The notes: generated by a model from the sequence alone, not told the origin. A stretch of 64,000 nt of DNA from Stenotrophomonas maltophilia (GCF_002799245.1 NZ_NEQV01000001.1:985000-1048999), one strand, 5' to 3'. Shown: positions 53,475 to 63,788, counted from the stretch's first letter. Made by a program: numbers and translations.

Positions 53475-54401
53475 ATGGAAACCAAAGCCAACTACGTGCT
53501 GATCGGCGCGTTCACCCTGATCACCGGCCTGGCCCTGCTGGCCTTCGGCCTGTGGGCCGCCAAGTACTCCTCCGACCGTACGTGGCAGGAATACCGCGTG
53601 GTGTTCCGCGAAGCGGTGACCGGCCTGTCGGTGGGCAGCCCGGTGCAGTACAACGGCATCGCGGTCGGTTCGATCACCGAACTGAACCTGGTGCCGGACG
53701 ACCCGCGCCAGGTGGTCGCGCGCATCCGCCTGAACTCCAACACGCCGGTCAAGACCGATACCCGCGCCAAGCTGGCGATCACCAGCCTGACCGGCCCGTC
53801 GATCATCCAGCTCAGCGGCGGCACGCCGCAGTCGCCGGCGCTGACCACGGTCAACAAGGATCCGGCACCGATCATCCCGACCACGCCCTCGGCGCTGCAG
53901 AACATCACCGACGTCGCCAACCGCATCGTCGAGCGCATGGACCAGATCCTCAGCGACCGCAACGTGGCCTCGATCAACGCGACGCTGGCCAACCTGGAGA
54001 CGATCAGTGGTGGCCTGGCCGACCGTGACCAGGGCACGCAGGCGCTGCTGCTCAGCGCGCGCGATGCCGCGCGCAGCCTGGACACCACGCTGAAGACCAC
54101 CAACGGCACCATCGAGCGCCTGGACAAGAACCTGGTGCAGCAGCTGCCCGGCATCATCGACAAGCTCGATGGCACCCTGGCCAAGCTCGATTCGGCCGCC
54201 GGCAACGCCGATTCGATCCTGGGCGAGAACCGCGCCGCGATCAACAGCTTCGCCAACGATGGCCTCGGCCAGCTGGGCCCGACGCTGACCGAACTGCGCG
54301 GCCTGGTCCGCGACCTGCGCCGGGTCAGCGACCGCCTCGAGAACAATCCCGCGCGCTACCTGCTGGGCCGCGACGCACCGAAGGAGTTCGAACCCAAATG
54401 A
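53475..54401 (+). CDS. MCE-domain substrate-binding protein (MlaD/PqiB-related)
   Basis: Periplasmic, membrane-anchored lipid-binding ring of an MCE transporter. The 308-residue product has one N-terminal helix (Y-V-L-I-G-A-F-T-L-I-T-G-L-A, about 6-30) and an MCE domain (about 40-118) with V-T-G-L-S-V-G-S-P-V-Q-Y-N-G-I and V-G-S-I. A long helical C-terminal part with repeated L-D and I-D heptads follows (about 150-300), longer than in MlaD. It overlaps the next gene by four bases. Confidence 0.95.
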   Translation: METKANYVLIGAFTLITGLALLAFGLWAAKYSSDRTWQEYRVVFREAVTGLSVGSPVQYNGIAVGSITELNLVPDDPRQVVARIRLNSNTPVKTDTRAKLAITSLTGPSIIQLSGGTPQSPALTTVNKDPAPIIPTTPSALQNITDVANRIVERMDQILSDRNVASINATLANLETISGGLADRDQGTQALLLSARDAARSLDTTLKTTNGTIERLDKNLVQQLPGIIDKLDGTLAKLDSAAGNADSILGENRAAINSFANDGLGQLGPTLTELRGLVRDLRRVSDRLENNPARYLLGRDAPKEFEPK

Positions 54402-55039
54402 GCCCGACCACCCTTCCGCGCCTGCTGCTGGCCGCTTCGATGGTCCCCCTGCTGGGCGGCTGCTCCATCCTCGGCAGCAGCGAAAAAACCGCGGTGACGC
54501 TGTACTCGCCGTCCGTGCAGGTCAAGGCGGACCCGGCGTGGCCGCAGGCCAGCTGGCAGCTGGTGCTGGCCAAGCCCAGCGCCGCGCGCATGGTCGACAG
54601 CCCGCGCATCAATGTGCGGCCGGCACCGTCGCAGCTGGAGATCTACAAGGGTGCCAGCTGGGCGCAGCCGGCCACCGACATGATCGAGGACACCCTGCTG
54701 CGCGGCTTCGAGGATTCCGGCCGCATCCGCGGCGTGGCCCGCAGCACCGCCGGCATCCGCGCCGACTACAAGCTGTCCACCGACGTGCGCCGCTTCGAAT
54801 CGGATTACCAGGGACAGGCCACGCCGACCGTGGTGATCGAGGTCAACGCCAAGCTGATCCACGTCGCCGACCAGCGCGTGGTGGCTGACCGCACCTTCCG
54901 CCAGGCCCAGCCGGTCGGCAGCACCGACGTACCGGCGGTGACCGCGGCCTTCGAGCGTGGCCTGCAGCAGCTGACGCAGGACGTGGTCGGCTGGACGTTG
55001 ACCAGCGGCCAGAACGACACGCTGGCGGCCAAGCGCTGA
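54398..55039 (+). CDS. ABC-type transport auxiliary lipoprotein (PqiC/DUF330-like)
   Basis: Outer-membrane lipoprotein partner of an MCE system. The 213-residue product has a lipobox L-L-G-G-C (Cys22) and a domain with L-V-L-A-K-P-S-A-A-R-M-V-D-S-P-R-I and A-S-W-A-Q-P-A-T-D-M-I-E-D-T-L-L, the ABC_trans_aux pattern. The last gene in the operon, it would dock the MCE tunnel to the outer membrane. A hairpin at 55048-55089 follows the stop. Confidence 0.92.
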   Translation: MSPTTLPRLLLAASMVPLLGGCSILGSSEKTAVTLYSPSVQVKADPAWPQASWQLVLAKPSAARMVDSPRINVRPAPSQLEIYKGASWAQPATDMIEDTLLRGFEDSGRIRGVARSTAGIRADYKLSTDVRRFESDYQGQATPTVVIEVNAKLIHVADQRVVADRTFRQAQPVGSTDVPAVTAAFERGLQQLTQDVVGWTLTSGQNDTLAAKR

Positions 55040-55047
55040 TGCGTTGC

Positions 55048-55089
55048 AGGGGTCAGATCCCTTTCCGGCAGGAAAGGGATCTGACCCCT
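55048..55089. repeat. GGGGTCAGATCC hairpin, probable terminator of the MCE operon
   Basis: Arms 55048-55066 and 55071-55089 pair perfectly over 19 bases around GGCA. It lies nine bases after the operon's last stop codon and close to the converging AlkB-like gene. It belongs to the repeat family at 6116 and 47335, so it may have been recruited as a terminator. Confidence 0.8.
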
Positions 55090-55095
55090 TCTTCG

Positions 55096-55683
55096 TCAAC
55101 GTGGGGTAATCCAGCGGAAGGTCAGGTTGATCCGCTCGCTCTGCACCCGCGCCATCTTCGGCAGCGCGTGCTGGTAGAAGCGCTGGGTCTGCCCGGCCAT
55201 CAGCAGCAGGTCACCATGGCCAAGCACGAATTCGGCCTTGCGCGCCGGATCGTCGCGGCGGCGCAGCAGGAACCGGCGCTCAGCGCCCAGGCTCAGCGAA
55301 GCGATCACCGGGGCCGGCCCCAGCTCCGGCTCGTCATCACTGTGCCAGCCCATGTAATCACCGCCACCACGGTAGCGGTTCAGCAGCACGCTGTTGAAGC
55401 GGCCGTGACCCTCGGCTTCCAGGCGCTCGCGCACGGCCTGCAGCACGGGCGGCCATGGGTGCGGCACGAACTCGGCACCGGAATAGCGATAGCGGGCCTG
55501 CGGGTCGCCGATCCAGCAGCTCAGCCGCGGCGAGTCCACCCAGTTGCCGAACATGCGGATGCGGTGGACCTCCCACGGCACGCTGGCCTGCAGCACGTCC
55601 ATGAGCCGGCCTGCGTCGGCCGCAGCCAGCCAGCCCGGCACGTGCAGGACATCGGCATCGGGCAGGTCGTGGGGGAACAGCAT
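55096..55683 (-). CDS. AlkB-like 2-oxoglutarate/Fe(II) dioxygenase
   Basis: Probable oxidative DNA/RNA demethylase. The 195-residue product has the iron triad His114 and Asp116 (W-H-S-D-D-E) and His172 (Y-Q-H-A-L-P), with Arg184 and Arg190 (R-I-N-L-T-F-R) for 2-oxoglutarate. N-R-Y-R-x-G-x-D-Y-M-G-W-H is the standard AlkB nucleotide lid motif. Size and motifs are closer to the ALKBH2-like group than to E. coli AlkB. It is single and convergent with the MCE operon. Confidence 0.93.
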   Translation of the reverse strand: MLFPHDLPDADVLHVPGWLAAADAGRLMDVLQASVPWEVHRIRMFGNWVDSPRLSCWIGDPQARYRYSGAEFVPHPWPPVLQAVRERLEAEGHGRFNSVLLNRYRGGGDYMGWHSDDEPELGPAPVIASLSLGAERRFLLRRRDDPARKAEFVLGHGDLLLMAGQTQRFYQHALPKMARVQSERINLTFRWITPR

Positions 55684-55729
55684 GGCGATCCCTCAGGAAA
55701 CAGGGCGGCCCTGGGCCGCCCTTGTACCA

Positions 55730-56362
55730 TCAGCCGCGCTGGAACGCGACGCCGGTCTTTTCCTGCAATTCCTCATCGCTGACACCCGGCGCAGCTTCCA
55801 CCAGCAGCAGGCCCCTGTCAGTCACGTCGAACACCGCCAGGTCGGTGATGATGCGGTCGACCACGCCCACGCCGGTCAACGGCAGCGTGCATTCGGCCAG
55901 GATCTTGTGCTCGCCGTTCTTGGCGGTGTGCTCCATCAGCACCACCACGCGCTGCACGCCGGCGACCAGGTCCATCGCGCCGCCCATGCCCTTGACCATC
56001 TTGCCGGGCACCATCCAGTTGGCCAGGTCGCCCTTGTCGGTCACCTGCATGGCACCGAGGATGGCCAGGTTGATGTGCCCACCGCGGATCATCGCGAAGC
56101 TGTCGTGGCTGCCGAAGTAGCTGGCGCCCGCGCGTGCAGTGACGGTCTGCTTGCCGGCATTGATCAGGTCGGCGTCGACTTCGGCGTCGGTCGGGAACGG
56201 GCCGATACCGAGCAGGCCGTTTTCCGACTGCAGCCACACATCCACGCCTTCGGGAATGTGGTTGGCCACCAGCGTCGGCAGGCCGATGCCCAGGTTCACG
56301 TACGCGCCGTCGGTCAGCTCGCGCGCCGCGCGTGCGGCCATTTCGTCACGGGTCCACGCCAT
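55730..56362 (-). CDS. scoB: 3-oxoacid CoA-transferase subunit B
   Basis: With subunit A transfers CoA from succinyl-CoA to acetoacetate or other 3-oxoacids. The 210-residue product has the catalytic S-E-N-G-L motif (Glu47) and [10 protein letters not shown] near 21-30. It begins one base after scoA ends, so the two are expressed together. Substrate preference is not readable from the sequence. Confidence 0.95.
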   Translation of the reverse strand: MAWTRDEMAARAARELTDGAYVNLGIGLPTLVANHIPEGVDVWLQSENGLLGIGPFPTDAEVDADLINAGKQTVTARAGASYFGSHDSFAMIRGGHINLAILGAMQVTDKGDLANWMVPGKMVKGMGGAMDLVAGVQRVVVLMEHTAKNGEHKILAECTLPLTGVGVVDRIITDLAVFDVTDRGLLLVEAAPGVSDEELQEKTGVAFQRG

Positions 56363-56363
56363 G

Positions 56364-57098
56364 TCAGTTGCCCTCCGCGCGGATGGTGCGCTGTTCGATT
56401 CGCTTCTCAGGATGCGCGTTGTGCACGATGCGGTGCACGTAGATGCCCGGCAGATGCACCTGGTCCGGGTCGATGGCGCCGACCGGCACCACCTCTTCCA
56501 CTTCCACGATGCAGACCTTGCCCGCCATTGCGCAGGCCGGGTTGAAGTTGCGTGCGGTCTTGCGGAACACCAGGTTGCCAGCCTCGTCGGCCTTCCAGGC
56601 CTTGACCAGCGCCACGTCGGCGCGCAGCGCGGTCTCCATCACATAGTGCTTGCCATCGAACTCGCGGGTTTCCTTGCCCTCGGCCACCACCGTGCCGTAG
56701 CCGGTGGCAGTGAAGAACGCCGGAATACCCGCGCCACCGGCGCGCAGGCGCTCGGCCAGGGTGCCCTGCGGGTTGAACTCCAGCTCCAGCTCGCCGGCCA
56801 GGAACTGCCGTTCGAATTCCTTGTTCTCGCCCACGTAGGACGAAATCATCTTCTTGATCTGCCGCGTTTCCAGCAGTTGGCCCAGGCCGAAGCCATCGAC
56901 GCCGGCATTGTTGGAGATCACGGTCAGGCCCTTGGCGCCACTGTCGCGCAGCGCAGCGATCAGCGCCTCGGGAATGCCACACAGGCCAAAGCCGCCCACG
57001 GCCAGGGTCTGGCCATCGGCGACGACCCCCTGCAGGGCCTCCGCCGCACTGGCGAAGCGCTTGCCGCGCTTTCCGCCGGTCGTTGCCAGGTTGCTCAT
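56364..57098 (-). CDS. scoA: 3-oxoacid CoA-transferase subunit A
   Basis: Alpha subunit of the CoA-transferase. The 244-residue product has [11 protein letters not shown] (about 35-45), the family CoA-binding segment, and [12 protein letters not shown] (about 62-73). ATG 57098 leads the scoAB pair, divergent from spgM over 139 bases. Confidence 0.95.
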   Translation of the reverse strand: MSNLATTGGKRGKRFASAAEALQGVVADGQTLAVGGFGLCGIPEALIAALRDSGAKGLTVISNNAGVDGFGLGQLLETRQIKKMISSYVGENKEFERQFLAGELELEFNPQGTLAERLRAGGAGIPAFFTATGYGTVVAEGKETREFDGKHYVMETALRADVALVKAWKADEAGNLVFRKTARNFNPACAMAGKVCIVEVEEVVPVGAIDPDQVHLPGIYVHRIVHNAHPEKRIEQRTIRAEGN

Positions 57099-57201
57099 CT
57101 ACGCCCTCACCTCGTTGATGTAATGCGCCCATTCTAGGCCAGCGCGCCGACCGGTCACGTGGCGTTGCGGCATGGAAACGATTCCCATACAGGACTGGGA
57201 C

Positions 57202-57207
57202 TACAAT
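57202..57207 (+). promoter_or_regulatory. Possible -10 element of spgM
   Basis: TACAAT lies about 30 bases before the spgM start codon in the divergent scoA/spgM gap (57099-57237). The -35 region is not convincing, so this is tentative. Confidence 0.3.
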
Positions 57208-57237
57208 CTTGGGCTGAGCTCCCCAAGGATCCGATCG

Positions 57238-58584
57238 ATGCCCCTGCCCGCCTTCAAGGCCTATGACATCCGCGGCCGCGTGCCGGAAGAACTGAACGAA
57301 ACGCTGGCGCGCCGCATCGGCGTGGCACTGGCGGCACAGCTTGCGCCGGGCCCGGTGGTACTGGGCCACGACGTACGCCTGACCAGCCCCGCGCTGCAGG
57401 ACGCATTGGCCGCGGGCCTGCGCGGTACCGGGCGCGAAGTGATCGACATCGGCCTGTGCGGCACGGAAGAAGTCTATTTCCAGACCGACCATCTGGGTGC
57501 GGCCGGCGGCGTGATGGTCACCGCCAGCCACAACCCGATGGACTACAACGGCATGAAGCTGGTCAAGGAGAACGCGCGCCCGATCAGCTCCGATACGGGC
57601 CTGTTCGCGATTTCCGATGCGGTCGCCGCCGATACGTCCGAGGCACAACCGCCGCGTGCCGGGCAGAGCGCCCAGCACGACAAGAGCGCCTACATCGAGC
57701 ACCTGCTGAGCTACGTCGATGCCGGCAAGCTGCGACCGCTGAAGCTGGTGGTCAACGCCGGCAACGGCGGCGCCGGTGCCATCGTCGATCTGCTGGCACC
57801 GCACCTGCCGTTCGAGTTCATCCGCATCTGCCACGAACCGGATGGCAGCTTCCCCAACGGCATTCCCAACCCGCTGCTGCCGGAGAACCGCGCCGCCACC
57901 GCCGATGCGGTGCGCGAACACGGCGCCGATTTCGGCATTGCCTGGGATGGTGACTTCGACCGTTGCTTCTTCTTCGACCATACCGGCCGCTTCATCGAGG
58001 GCTACTACCTGGTCGGCCTGCTGGCCAAGGCGATCCTGGCACGCAACCCGGGCGGGAAGATCGTGCATGACCCGCGCCTGGTCTGGAACACCGTGGACAT
58101 GGTCGAGCAGGCCGGCGGCGTGCCGGTGCAGTGCAAGAGCGGCCACGCCTTCATCAAGGAAAAGATGCGCGCCGAAGACGCGGTGTATGGCGGCGAGATG
58201 AGCGCCCACCACTACTTCCGCGAGTTCGCCTATGCCGACTCCGGCATGATCCCGTGGCTGCTGATCGCCCAGCTGGTCTCCGAAAGCGGGCGCTCGCTGG
58301 CCGACTGGGTCGAAGACCGCATGGCCGCCTACCCGTGCAGTGGCGAGATCAACTTCAAGGTTGCCGATGCCAAGGCCGCCGTCGCGCGCGTGATGGAACA
58401 CTTCGCGGCGCAGTCGCCCGCGCTGGACCACACCGATGGCATCAGCGCCGACTTCGGCGACTGGCGCTTCAACCTGCGCAGCTCCAACACCGAGCCGCTG
58501 CTGCGCCTGAATGTTGAAGCCCGGGGCGATGCAGCGCTGATGCAGGCACGCACCGACGACATCTCCCGCCTCATCCAGCAGTAA
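57238..58584 (+). CDS. spgM: Bifunctional phosphomannomutase/phosphoglucomutase
   Basis: Interconverts 6- and 1-phosphates of mannose and glucose, feeding GDP-mannose and dTDP-rhamnose for LPS and exopolysaccharide. The 448-residue product has phosphoserine Ser97 in T-A-S-H-N-P, the metal loop D-G-D-F-D (237-241), sugar loop G-E-M-S-A-H-H (319-325) and phosphate loop R-S-S-N-T-E-P near 420. ATG 57238 gives the conserved [10 protein letters not shown] start. Length equals Xanthomonas XanA and S. maltophilia SpgM. It is followed 11 bases later by xanB. Confidence 0.95.
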   Translation: MPLPAFKAYDIRGRVPEELNETLARRIGVALAAQLAPGPVVLGHDVRLTSPALQDALAAGLRGTGREVIDIGLCGTEEVYFQTDHLGAAGGVMVTASHNPMDYNGMKLVKENARPISSDTGLFAISDAVAADTSEAQPPRAGQSAQHDKSAYIEHLLSYVDAGKLRPLKLVVNAGNGGAGAIVDLLAPHLPFEFIRICHEPDGSFPNGIPNPLLPENRAATADAVREHGADFGIAWDGDFDRCFFFDHTGRFIEGYYLVGLLAKAILARNPGGKIVHDPRLVWNTVDMVEQAGGVPVQCKSGHAFIKEKMRAEDAVYGGEMSAHHYFREFAYADSGMIPWLLIAQLVSESGRSLADWVEDRMAAYPCSGEINFKVADAKAAVARVMEHFAAQSPALDHTDGISADFGDWRFNLRSSNTEPLLRLNVEARGDAALMQARTDDISRLIQQ

Positions 58585-58595
58585 CCGAGGAACGC

Positions 58596-59999
58596 ATGAG
58601 CAGCATCCAGCCCGTCATCCTGTCCGGTGGATCCGGTACCCGCCTTTGGCCGCTGTCGCGCGAGGCGTACCCGAAGCAGTTCCTGCCATTGGCGGGCGAA
58701 TTGACGATGCTGCAGGCCACCTGGAAGCGCGTGGCGCCAATCGCCGCGCGCGGACCGCTGGTGATCGCCAACGAAGAACACCGCTTCGTCGCCGCCGAGC
58801 AGCTGCAGCAGGTCGGTGCCGAGCCGGCCGCGATCATCCTTGAGCCGGTCGGCCGCAACACCGCCCCTGCCATCGCGGTGGCCGCGCTGGAGGCCACCCG
58901 CGACGGTGCCGATGCCCTGCTGCTGGTGCTGCCCTCCGATCATGTGATCACCAACGAGACCGCGTTCCGCAGCGCCGTACAGGCCGCCGCCGCCGCTGCC
59001 GAGGCCGGCAAGCTGGTGACCTTCGGCATCGTGCCGACCGGCCCGGAAACCGGCTACGGCTATATCAAGGCCGCCGATGGCCAGGGCCTGCGCGCGGTCG
59101 AGCGCTTCGTCGAGAAGCCCGACCTGGGTACCGCCACCGGCTACGTCAGCAGCGGCCAGTACTACTGGAACAGCGGCATGTTCCTGTTCAAGGCCTCGCG
59201 TTACCTGCAGGAACTGGAACGCTTCCAGCCCACCATGCTGGCCGGCAGCCGCCAGGCCTGGCAGCAGGCCCGTCGCGATGCCGATTTCACCCGCCTGGAC
59301 AAGGACGCCTTCACGGCCGTTCCGTCCGATTCCATCGACTATGCGGTGATGGAGAAGACCGCCGATGCAGTGGTGATTCCACTGGATGCAGGCTGGAACG
59401 ATGTCGGTTCGTGGACCGCGCTGCGCGATGTCTCGCAGCAGGACGGCGATGGCAATGCCCACCAGGGCGACGTGATCGCCATCGACTGCCGCAACACCTA
59501 TGCCTACGCGCAACGCCTGGTGGCGCTGGTCGGGCTGGACGATGTGGTGGTGGTGGAAACTGACGACGCCGTGCTGGTCGGCAAGGCCGACCGCATGCAG
59601 GACGTCAAGACCGTGGTCGCGCAGCTCAAGGCCGAAGGCCGCAGCGAGGCCACCTGGCATCGCAAGGTCTATCGTCCGTGGGGCGCCTACGACTCGATCG
59701 ACAACGGCGAGCGCTTCCAGGTCAAGCGGATCACGGTCAAGCCCGGCGGCACGCTGAGCCTGCAGATGCACCACCATCGCGCCGAGCACTGGATCGTGGT
59801 CAGCGGCACCGCCGAGGTGACCCGTGGCGATGAAGTGATCCTGCTCAGCGAAAACCAGAGCACCTACATTCCGCTGGGCGTGACCCATCGCCTGCGCAAC
59901 CCCGGCAAGCTGCCGCTGGAGCTGATCGAAGTGCAGTCCGGCAGCTATCTGGGCGAGGATGACATCGTGCGCTTCGAGGACACCTACGGGCGCAGTTGA
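58596..59999 (+). CDS. xanB: Mannose-1-phosphate guanylyltransferase / mannose-6-phosphate isomerase
   Basis: Bifunctional enzyme making GDP-mannose. The 467-residue product has the nucleotidyltransferase motif [11 protein letters not shown] (11-21), F-V-E-K-P (about 170-174) and a C-terminal cupin isomerase domain with [10 protein letters not shown] (about 389-398). Order spgM/xanA-xanB matches the xanthan-related xanAB operon. CCGAGG precedes the ATG. Confidence 0.96.
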   Translation: MSSIQPVILSGGSGTRLWPLSREAYPKQFLPLAGELTMLQATWKRVAPIAARGPLVIANEEHRFVAAEQLQQVGAEPAAIILEPVGRNTAPAIAVAALEATRDGADALLLVLPSDHVITNETAFRSAVQAAAAAAEAGKLVTFGIVPTGPETGYGYIKAADGQGLRAVERFVEKPDLGTATGYVSSGQYYWNSGMFLFKASRYLQELERFQPTMLAGSRQAWQQARRDADFTRLDKDAFTAVPSDSIDYAVMEKTADAVVIPLDAGWNDVGSWTALRDVSQQDGDGNAHQGDVIAIDCRNTYAYAQRLVALVGLDDVVVVETDDAVLVGKADRMQDVKTVVAQLKAEGRSEATWHRKVYRPWGAYDSIDNGERFQVKRITVKPGGTLSLQMHHHRAEHWIVVSGTAEVTRGDEVILLSENQSTYIPLGVTHRLRNPGKLPLELIEVQSGSYLGEDDIVRFEDTYGRS

Positions 60000-60013
60000 G
60001 CCCGCGCCCGCGG

Positions 60014-60093
60014 GTGGATGCCGACCATGGGTCGGGCTGGATACCGACCGTTGGTCGGGGTGGGTGCCGACCGTTGGTCGGCACATCACCTAC
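60014..60093 (-). repeat. Three tandem SMAG-type palindromes
   Basis: On the minus strand one GTAG head (60093-60090) is followed by three palindromes of about 21-25 bases built on CCGACCAACGGTCGG and a CCGACCCATGGTCGG variant. They fill the convergent gap between xanB and rmlD. Confidence 0.78.
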
Positions 60094-60097
60094 CAGG

Positions 60098-60991
60098 TCA
60101 GGCGATCTCCGCCATCACCCGCTTCAGGCCGTCCTGCCAGGTCGGCAGCACGATGCCGAAATCCTGCTGCAGCTTGCGGTTGTCCAGCACCGACCAGGCC
60201 GGGCGCTTGGCCGGCGTCGGATACTCGGAGCTCGCAATCGCTTCGACCGTCGGCACCTTGGCCAACACGCCGGTGGCCAACGCTTCGGCGAAGATCGCCT
60301 CGGCGAACCCATGCCAGCTGGTCTGACCGCTGGCGGTCAGGTGCCAGGTCCCGGACAGCTGGCCCGGATGCTGCAGCGCCTGCGCGGTGACATCGGCGAT
60401 CAGCGCGGCCGGCGTCGGCGTGCCGACCTGATCAGCCACCACCCGCAACGCATCGCGCTCGGCGCCCACGCGCAGCATGGTGCGCAGGAAATTCGCGCCA
60501 TGCGAGGCATACACCCACGCCGTGCGGAAGATCAAATGACGGCCGCCGGCCGCACGCACCGCATCCTCGCCATCGCGCTTGCTGGTGCCGTACACGCCCA
60601 ATGGCGCGGTGGGTTCGTCCTCGCGGTAGGGCGCGCTGCCCTGGCCATCGAACACGTAGTCGGTGGAGTAATGCACGAACGGCACGCCGTGTGCAGCACA
60701 CCAGCGCGCAATCACACCCGGCGCCTGCGCATTGGCTGCGAAGGCGGCATCGACTTCCTGCTCGGCGCGATCAACGGCGGTATAGGCGGCCGCATTGACC
60801 ACCACCGACGGTTGCACGCGATCAAGCAGCGTCGGCAGGCTGTCCGGCTGGCCGAAATCGGCCGTTTCGCAGGGACTGCCGTCGGGCAGCTGGCCGCTGC
60901 GGGTGGTCGCGACCACCCTGCCCAGCGGCGCCAGCGCGCGCAGCAGCTCCTGGCCGACCTGGCCGTTGCCACCGAACACGAGCACGGTCAT
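60098..60991 (-). CDS. rmlD: dTDP-4-dehydrorhamnose reductase
   Basis: Last step of dTDP-L-rhamnose synthesis. The 297-residue SDR enzyme has the NADPH loop G-G-N-G-Q-V-G-Q (about 7-14), N-A-A-A-Y-T-A-V-D near 67 and the catalytic S-T-D-Y-V-F-D-G with Y-G-x-S-K/Y-G-T-S-K. Its ATG overlaps the rmlC stop by four bases. Last gene of rmlBACD. Confidence 0.96.
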   Translation of the reverse strand: MTVLVFGGNGQVGQELLRALAPLGRVVATTRSGQLPDGSPCETADFGQPDSLPTLLDRVQPSVVVNAAAYTAVDRAEQEVDAAFAANAQAPGVIARWCAAHGVPFVHYSTDYVFDGQGSAPYREDEPTAPLGVYGTSKRDGEDAVRAAGGRHLIFRTAWVYASHGANFLRTMLRVGAERDALRVVADQVGTPTPAALIADVTAQALQHPGQLSGTWHLTASGQTSWHGFAEAIFAEALATGVLAKVPTVEAIASSEYPTPAKRPAWSVLDNRKLQQDFGIVLPTWQDGLKRVMAEIA

Positions 60992-61545
60992 GGCACGTAG
61001 ACCGGCAGGCGGTCTTCAGCAATGTCCTTCAGGAACGGCGCGTTCTCGTCCTTGGCCGACAAGGTCGGCGCGCTGACCGGCCAGTCCACGGCGATGTCCG
61101 CATCGTTCCAGCGCACACCGGCATCGAAGTCCTTGAGGTACACCTCGGTGCACAGGTAACTGAACACCGCGCGCTCGGACAGCACGGCAAAGCCGTGCGC
61201 GAAGCCTTCCGGAATCCAGAACTGCTTCTTGTTCTCCGCACTCAGCACCACCGCTTCCCACTGCCCGAAGGTCGGCGAGCCGCGACGGATGTCCACGGCC
61301 ACGTCGTAGACCTCACCTTCCAGCACGCTGACCAGCTTGCCCTGCGGGCGCGGCCACTGGTAGTGCAGCCCGCGCAGGACACCCTGCGCCGAGGTCGAGA
61401 CATTGCTCTGCACGAAGCGGTCCGGCAGGCCCAACGCGGCGAAGCGCTCGGCGTTCCAGGTCTCGAAGAAATAACCACGGGCGTCGCCGAATACGGCTGG
61501 CTCGATGACCACACAGCCAGGCAACCTGGTTTCAATCACTTTCAC
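60988..61545 (-). CDS. rmlC: dTDP-4-dehydrorhamnose 3,5-epimerase
   Basis: Epimerises the 4-keto sugar in dTDP-rhamnose synthesis. The 185-residue cupin has Q-S-N-V-S and [13 protein letters not shown], the catalytic His segment (about 58-70), and [11 protein letters not shown]. The GTG start at 61545 overlaps the rmlA stop in a GTGA arrangement. Confidence 0.97.
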   Translation of the reverse strand: MKVIETRLPGCVVIEPAVFGDARGYFFETWNAERFAALGLPDRFVQSNVSTSAQGVLRGLHYQWPRPQGKLVSVLEGEVYDVAVDIRRGSPTFGQWEAVVLSAENKKQFWIPEGFAHGFAVLSERAVFSYLCTEVYLKDFDAGVRWNDADIAVDWPVSAPTLSAKDENAPFLKDIAEDRLPVYVP

Positions 61546-62429
61546 GGAACGACTCCACGCAGGGCGAGCTTGTGCAGGTACTGGCCGTAGCCGTTCTTGA
61601 TCAGCGGTGCAGCCAGTGCCTCCAGCTGCTCGGCGTTGATCCAGCCCTGGCCGAAGGCAATTTCTTCGGGGCAGCAGACCTGCAGGCCCTGGCGGGTCTG
61701 GATGGTCTCGATGAAGTTGGAGGCCTCAAGCAGGGACTGATGGGTACCGGTATCCAGCCAGGCATAACCGCGGCCCAGCGCTTCCAGATGGAGATTGCCC
61801 TCCTGCAGGTAGCGCTTGTTGAGATCGGTGATCTCCAGTTCGCCACGCGGCGACGGCTTCAGCTCAGCGGCGTAGTCGCTGGCCTTGCCGTCGTAGAAGT
61901 ACAGGCCGGTAACCGCGTAGTTCGAACGCGGATTGTCCGGCTTCTCGACCAGATCGATCACCTTGCCGCTCTTGTCGAACTCGGCCACGCCATAGCGCTC
62001 CGGGTCGTTCACCCAGTAACCGAACACGGTGGCGCCGTCCACACGTTCGTCGGCGCGCTTGAGCACTTCGCGCAGGCCGTGGCCGTGGAAGATGTTGTCA
62101 CCCAGCACCAGGCAGCTCGGTTTGCCGGCGACGAAGTCGCGGCCGATCAGGTAGGCCTGGGCCAGGCCATCCGGACTCGGCTGCACCGCGTACTGGATGT
62201 CCATGCCCCACTGCGAACCGTCGCCCAGCAACTGCTGGAACAGGGCCTGCTCGTGCGGCGTGTTGATGATGAGCACTTCGCGGATACCCGCCAGCATCAG
62301 CACGCTGAGCGGGTAATAGATCATCGGCTTGTCGTACACCGGCAACAGCTGCTTGCTGACGCCCTTGGTGATCGGATACAGCCGGGTGCCGGAACCACCG
62401 GCGAGGATGATGCCCTTGCGCTGGGTCAT
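61542..62429 (-). CDS. rmlA: Glucose-1-phosphate thymidylyltransferase
   Basis: First step of dTDP-rhamnose synthesis, from glucose-1-phosphate and dTTP. The 295-residue product has [13 protein letters not shown] near the N-terminus, C-L-V-L-G-D-N-I-F and V-E-K-P. ATG 62429 begins the family homology. It starts 14 bases after rmlB. Confidence 0.97.
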   Translation of the reverse strand: MTQRKGIILAGGSGTRLYPITKGVSKQLLPVYDKPMIYYPLSVLMLAGIREVLIINTPHEQALFQQLLGDGSQWGMDIQYAVQPSPDGLAQAYLIGRDFVAGKPSCLVLGDNIFHGHGLREVLKRADERVDGATVFGYWVNDPERYGVAEFDKSGKVIDLVEKPDNPRSNYAVTGLYFYDGKASDYAAELKPSPRGELEITDLNKRYLQEGNLHLEALGRGYAWLDTGTHQSLLEASNFIETIQTRQGLQVCCPEEIAFGQGWINAEQLEALAAPLIKNGYGQYLHKLALRGVVP

Positions 62430-62443
62430 GAGGTCTCCTGGAT

Positions 62444-63499
62444 TCAGGCTGCGGTGCCGATGCGCTGCAGACGGTAGCTGCCGTCGAGCACGCCGTTGAC
62501 CCATTCCTGGTTGTCCAGGTACCAGTCGACGGTGAAGGTGATGCCCTGCTCGAAGGTGTAGGCCGGTTCCCAGCCCAGGTCGTTCTTCAGCTTGGAAGCA
62601 TCGATCGCATAGCGGCGGTCATGACCAGGACGGTCGGTGACATAGGTGATCTGGCTGCTGCGCGGCTGGCCGTCTTCGCGCGGACGGCGCTGGTCCAGCA
62701 ATGCGCAGATGGCCTGCACCACTTCGATGTTCTGCTTTTCCGAGTTGCCGCCGACGTTGTAGGTCTCGCCGACCTGGCCCTTGGCCAGCACGGTGCGGAT
62801 CGCCTCGCAGTGGTCGGACACGAACAGCCAGTCGCGCACCTGCTTGCCATCGCCGTACACCGGCAGCGGCTCGCCGGCCAGCGCCTTGGCGATCACCAGC
62901 GGGATCAGCTTCTCGGGGAAGTGGTAGGGGCCGTAGTTGTTCGAGCAGTTGGTGGTCAGCACCGGCAGCCCGTAGGTGTGATGGAACGCGCGCACCAGGT
63001 GGTCCGAGGCCGCCTTCGACGCCGAGTACGGCGAGTTCGGGGCATACGGGGTGGTTTCGCTGAACTTGCCGGTCTCGCCCAGGGTGCCGTACACCTCGTC
63101 GGTGGACACGTGCAGGAAGCGGAAGGCCGCGCCCTGCCCGGCCGGCAGCGCCTTCCAGTAGTCGCGCACCGCTTCCAGCAGGCCCAGGGTGCCCACCACG
63201 TTGGTCTGGATGAAGGCGCCCGGGCCGTCGATGGAGCGGTCCACGTGGCTTTCGGCAGCGAAGTTCAGTACCGCGTCCGGCTGGTGTTCGGCCAGCAGGC
63301 GAGCGACCAGATCACGGTCGCCGATGTCGCCCTGCACGAACACATGGTTGGGGTTGCCTTCCAGGCTGGACAGGGTCTTCAGGTTACCGGCGTAGGTAAG
63401 GACATCGAGGTTGACGACCTTGATGCCGCGGGCGACGGCTTCGAGAACGAAATTACCGCCAATGAATCCGGCGCCGCCGGTGACAAGCCATGTGGGCAC
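62444..63499 (-). CDS. rmlB: dTDP-glucose 4,6-dehydratase
   Basis: Second step of dTDP-rhamnose synthesis. The 351-residue product has the NAD loop T-G-G-A-G-F-I-G near residue 7, S-T-D-E-V-Y-G-T-L with catalytic Asp-Glu, and Y-S-A-S-K-A-A (Tyr/Lys pair). The GTG start at 63499 has AGGAG eight bases upstream and gives V-P-T-W-L-V-T-G-G; an ATG further up would add residues not seen in the family. Leads rmlBACD. Confidence 0.96.
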   Translation of the reverse strand: MPTWLVTGGAGFIGGNFVLEAVARGIKVVNLDVLTYAGNLKTLSSLEGNPNHVFVQGDIGDRDLVARLLAEHQPDAVLNFAAESHVDRSIDGPGAFIQTNVVGTLGLLEAVRDYWKALPAGQGAAFRFLHVSTDEVYGTLGETGKFSETTPYAPNSPYSASKAASDHLVRAFHHTYGLPVLTTNCSNNYGPYHFPEKLIPLVIAKALAGEPLPVYGDGKQVRDWLFVSDHCEAIRTVLAKGQVGETYNVGGNSEKQNIEVVQAICALLDQRRPREDGQPRSSQITYVTDRPGHDRRYAIDASKLKNDLGWEPAYTFEQGITFTVDWYLDNQEWVNGVLDGSYRLQRIGTAA

Positions 63500-63788
63500 T
63501 ACCTGTTCTCCTGATCGAAATGTCATCCATGGGGCGCACTTGGGCGCCCCCGCACAGCGGCACAGCATACATGCCCCCCGTCTTCACGACTGCCAGCGTG
63601 TCGTGAATGGCGCTCTTGCTACGTCCGTCCCATGCCGCGCTGCAGCATCACCATACGCATTCGCATGGTCCCCTCAAGCCAGCTAGAATCGTGATCCCAC
63701 CCCCCGAACCGGTTGCTGTTGCAGGACCGGATGATCTCCAGCAAATGTGAGCCGGCCAGCGGCCGGCACTACAAGGACCCCGTACCAG
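63500..63788. promoter_or_regulatory. Divergent rmlB/etfB control region
   Basis: No gene is visible in these 289 bases. TTCGCA (63660-63665), an 18-base spacer and TAGAAT (63684-63689) make a tentative etfB promoter, with a leader of about 95 bases. A minus-strand SMAG repeat sits within that leader. The rmlB promoter is not obvious. Confidence 0.45.
63747..63772 (-). repeat. SMAG repeat in the etfB leader
   Basis: On the minus strand a GTAG head is followed by arms GCCGGCC/GGCCGGC. It lies only 16 bases before the etfB start codon, within the ribosome-landing region, which is unusual. Confidence 0.82.

Noticed and set aside
60014..60093. Three regularly spaced repeats resembling a tiny CRISPR array
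   Set aside because: Units are palindromes with no unique spacers, a SMAG-type GTAG head is present, and no cas gene is nearby.
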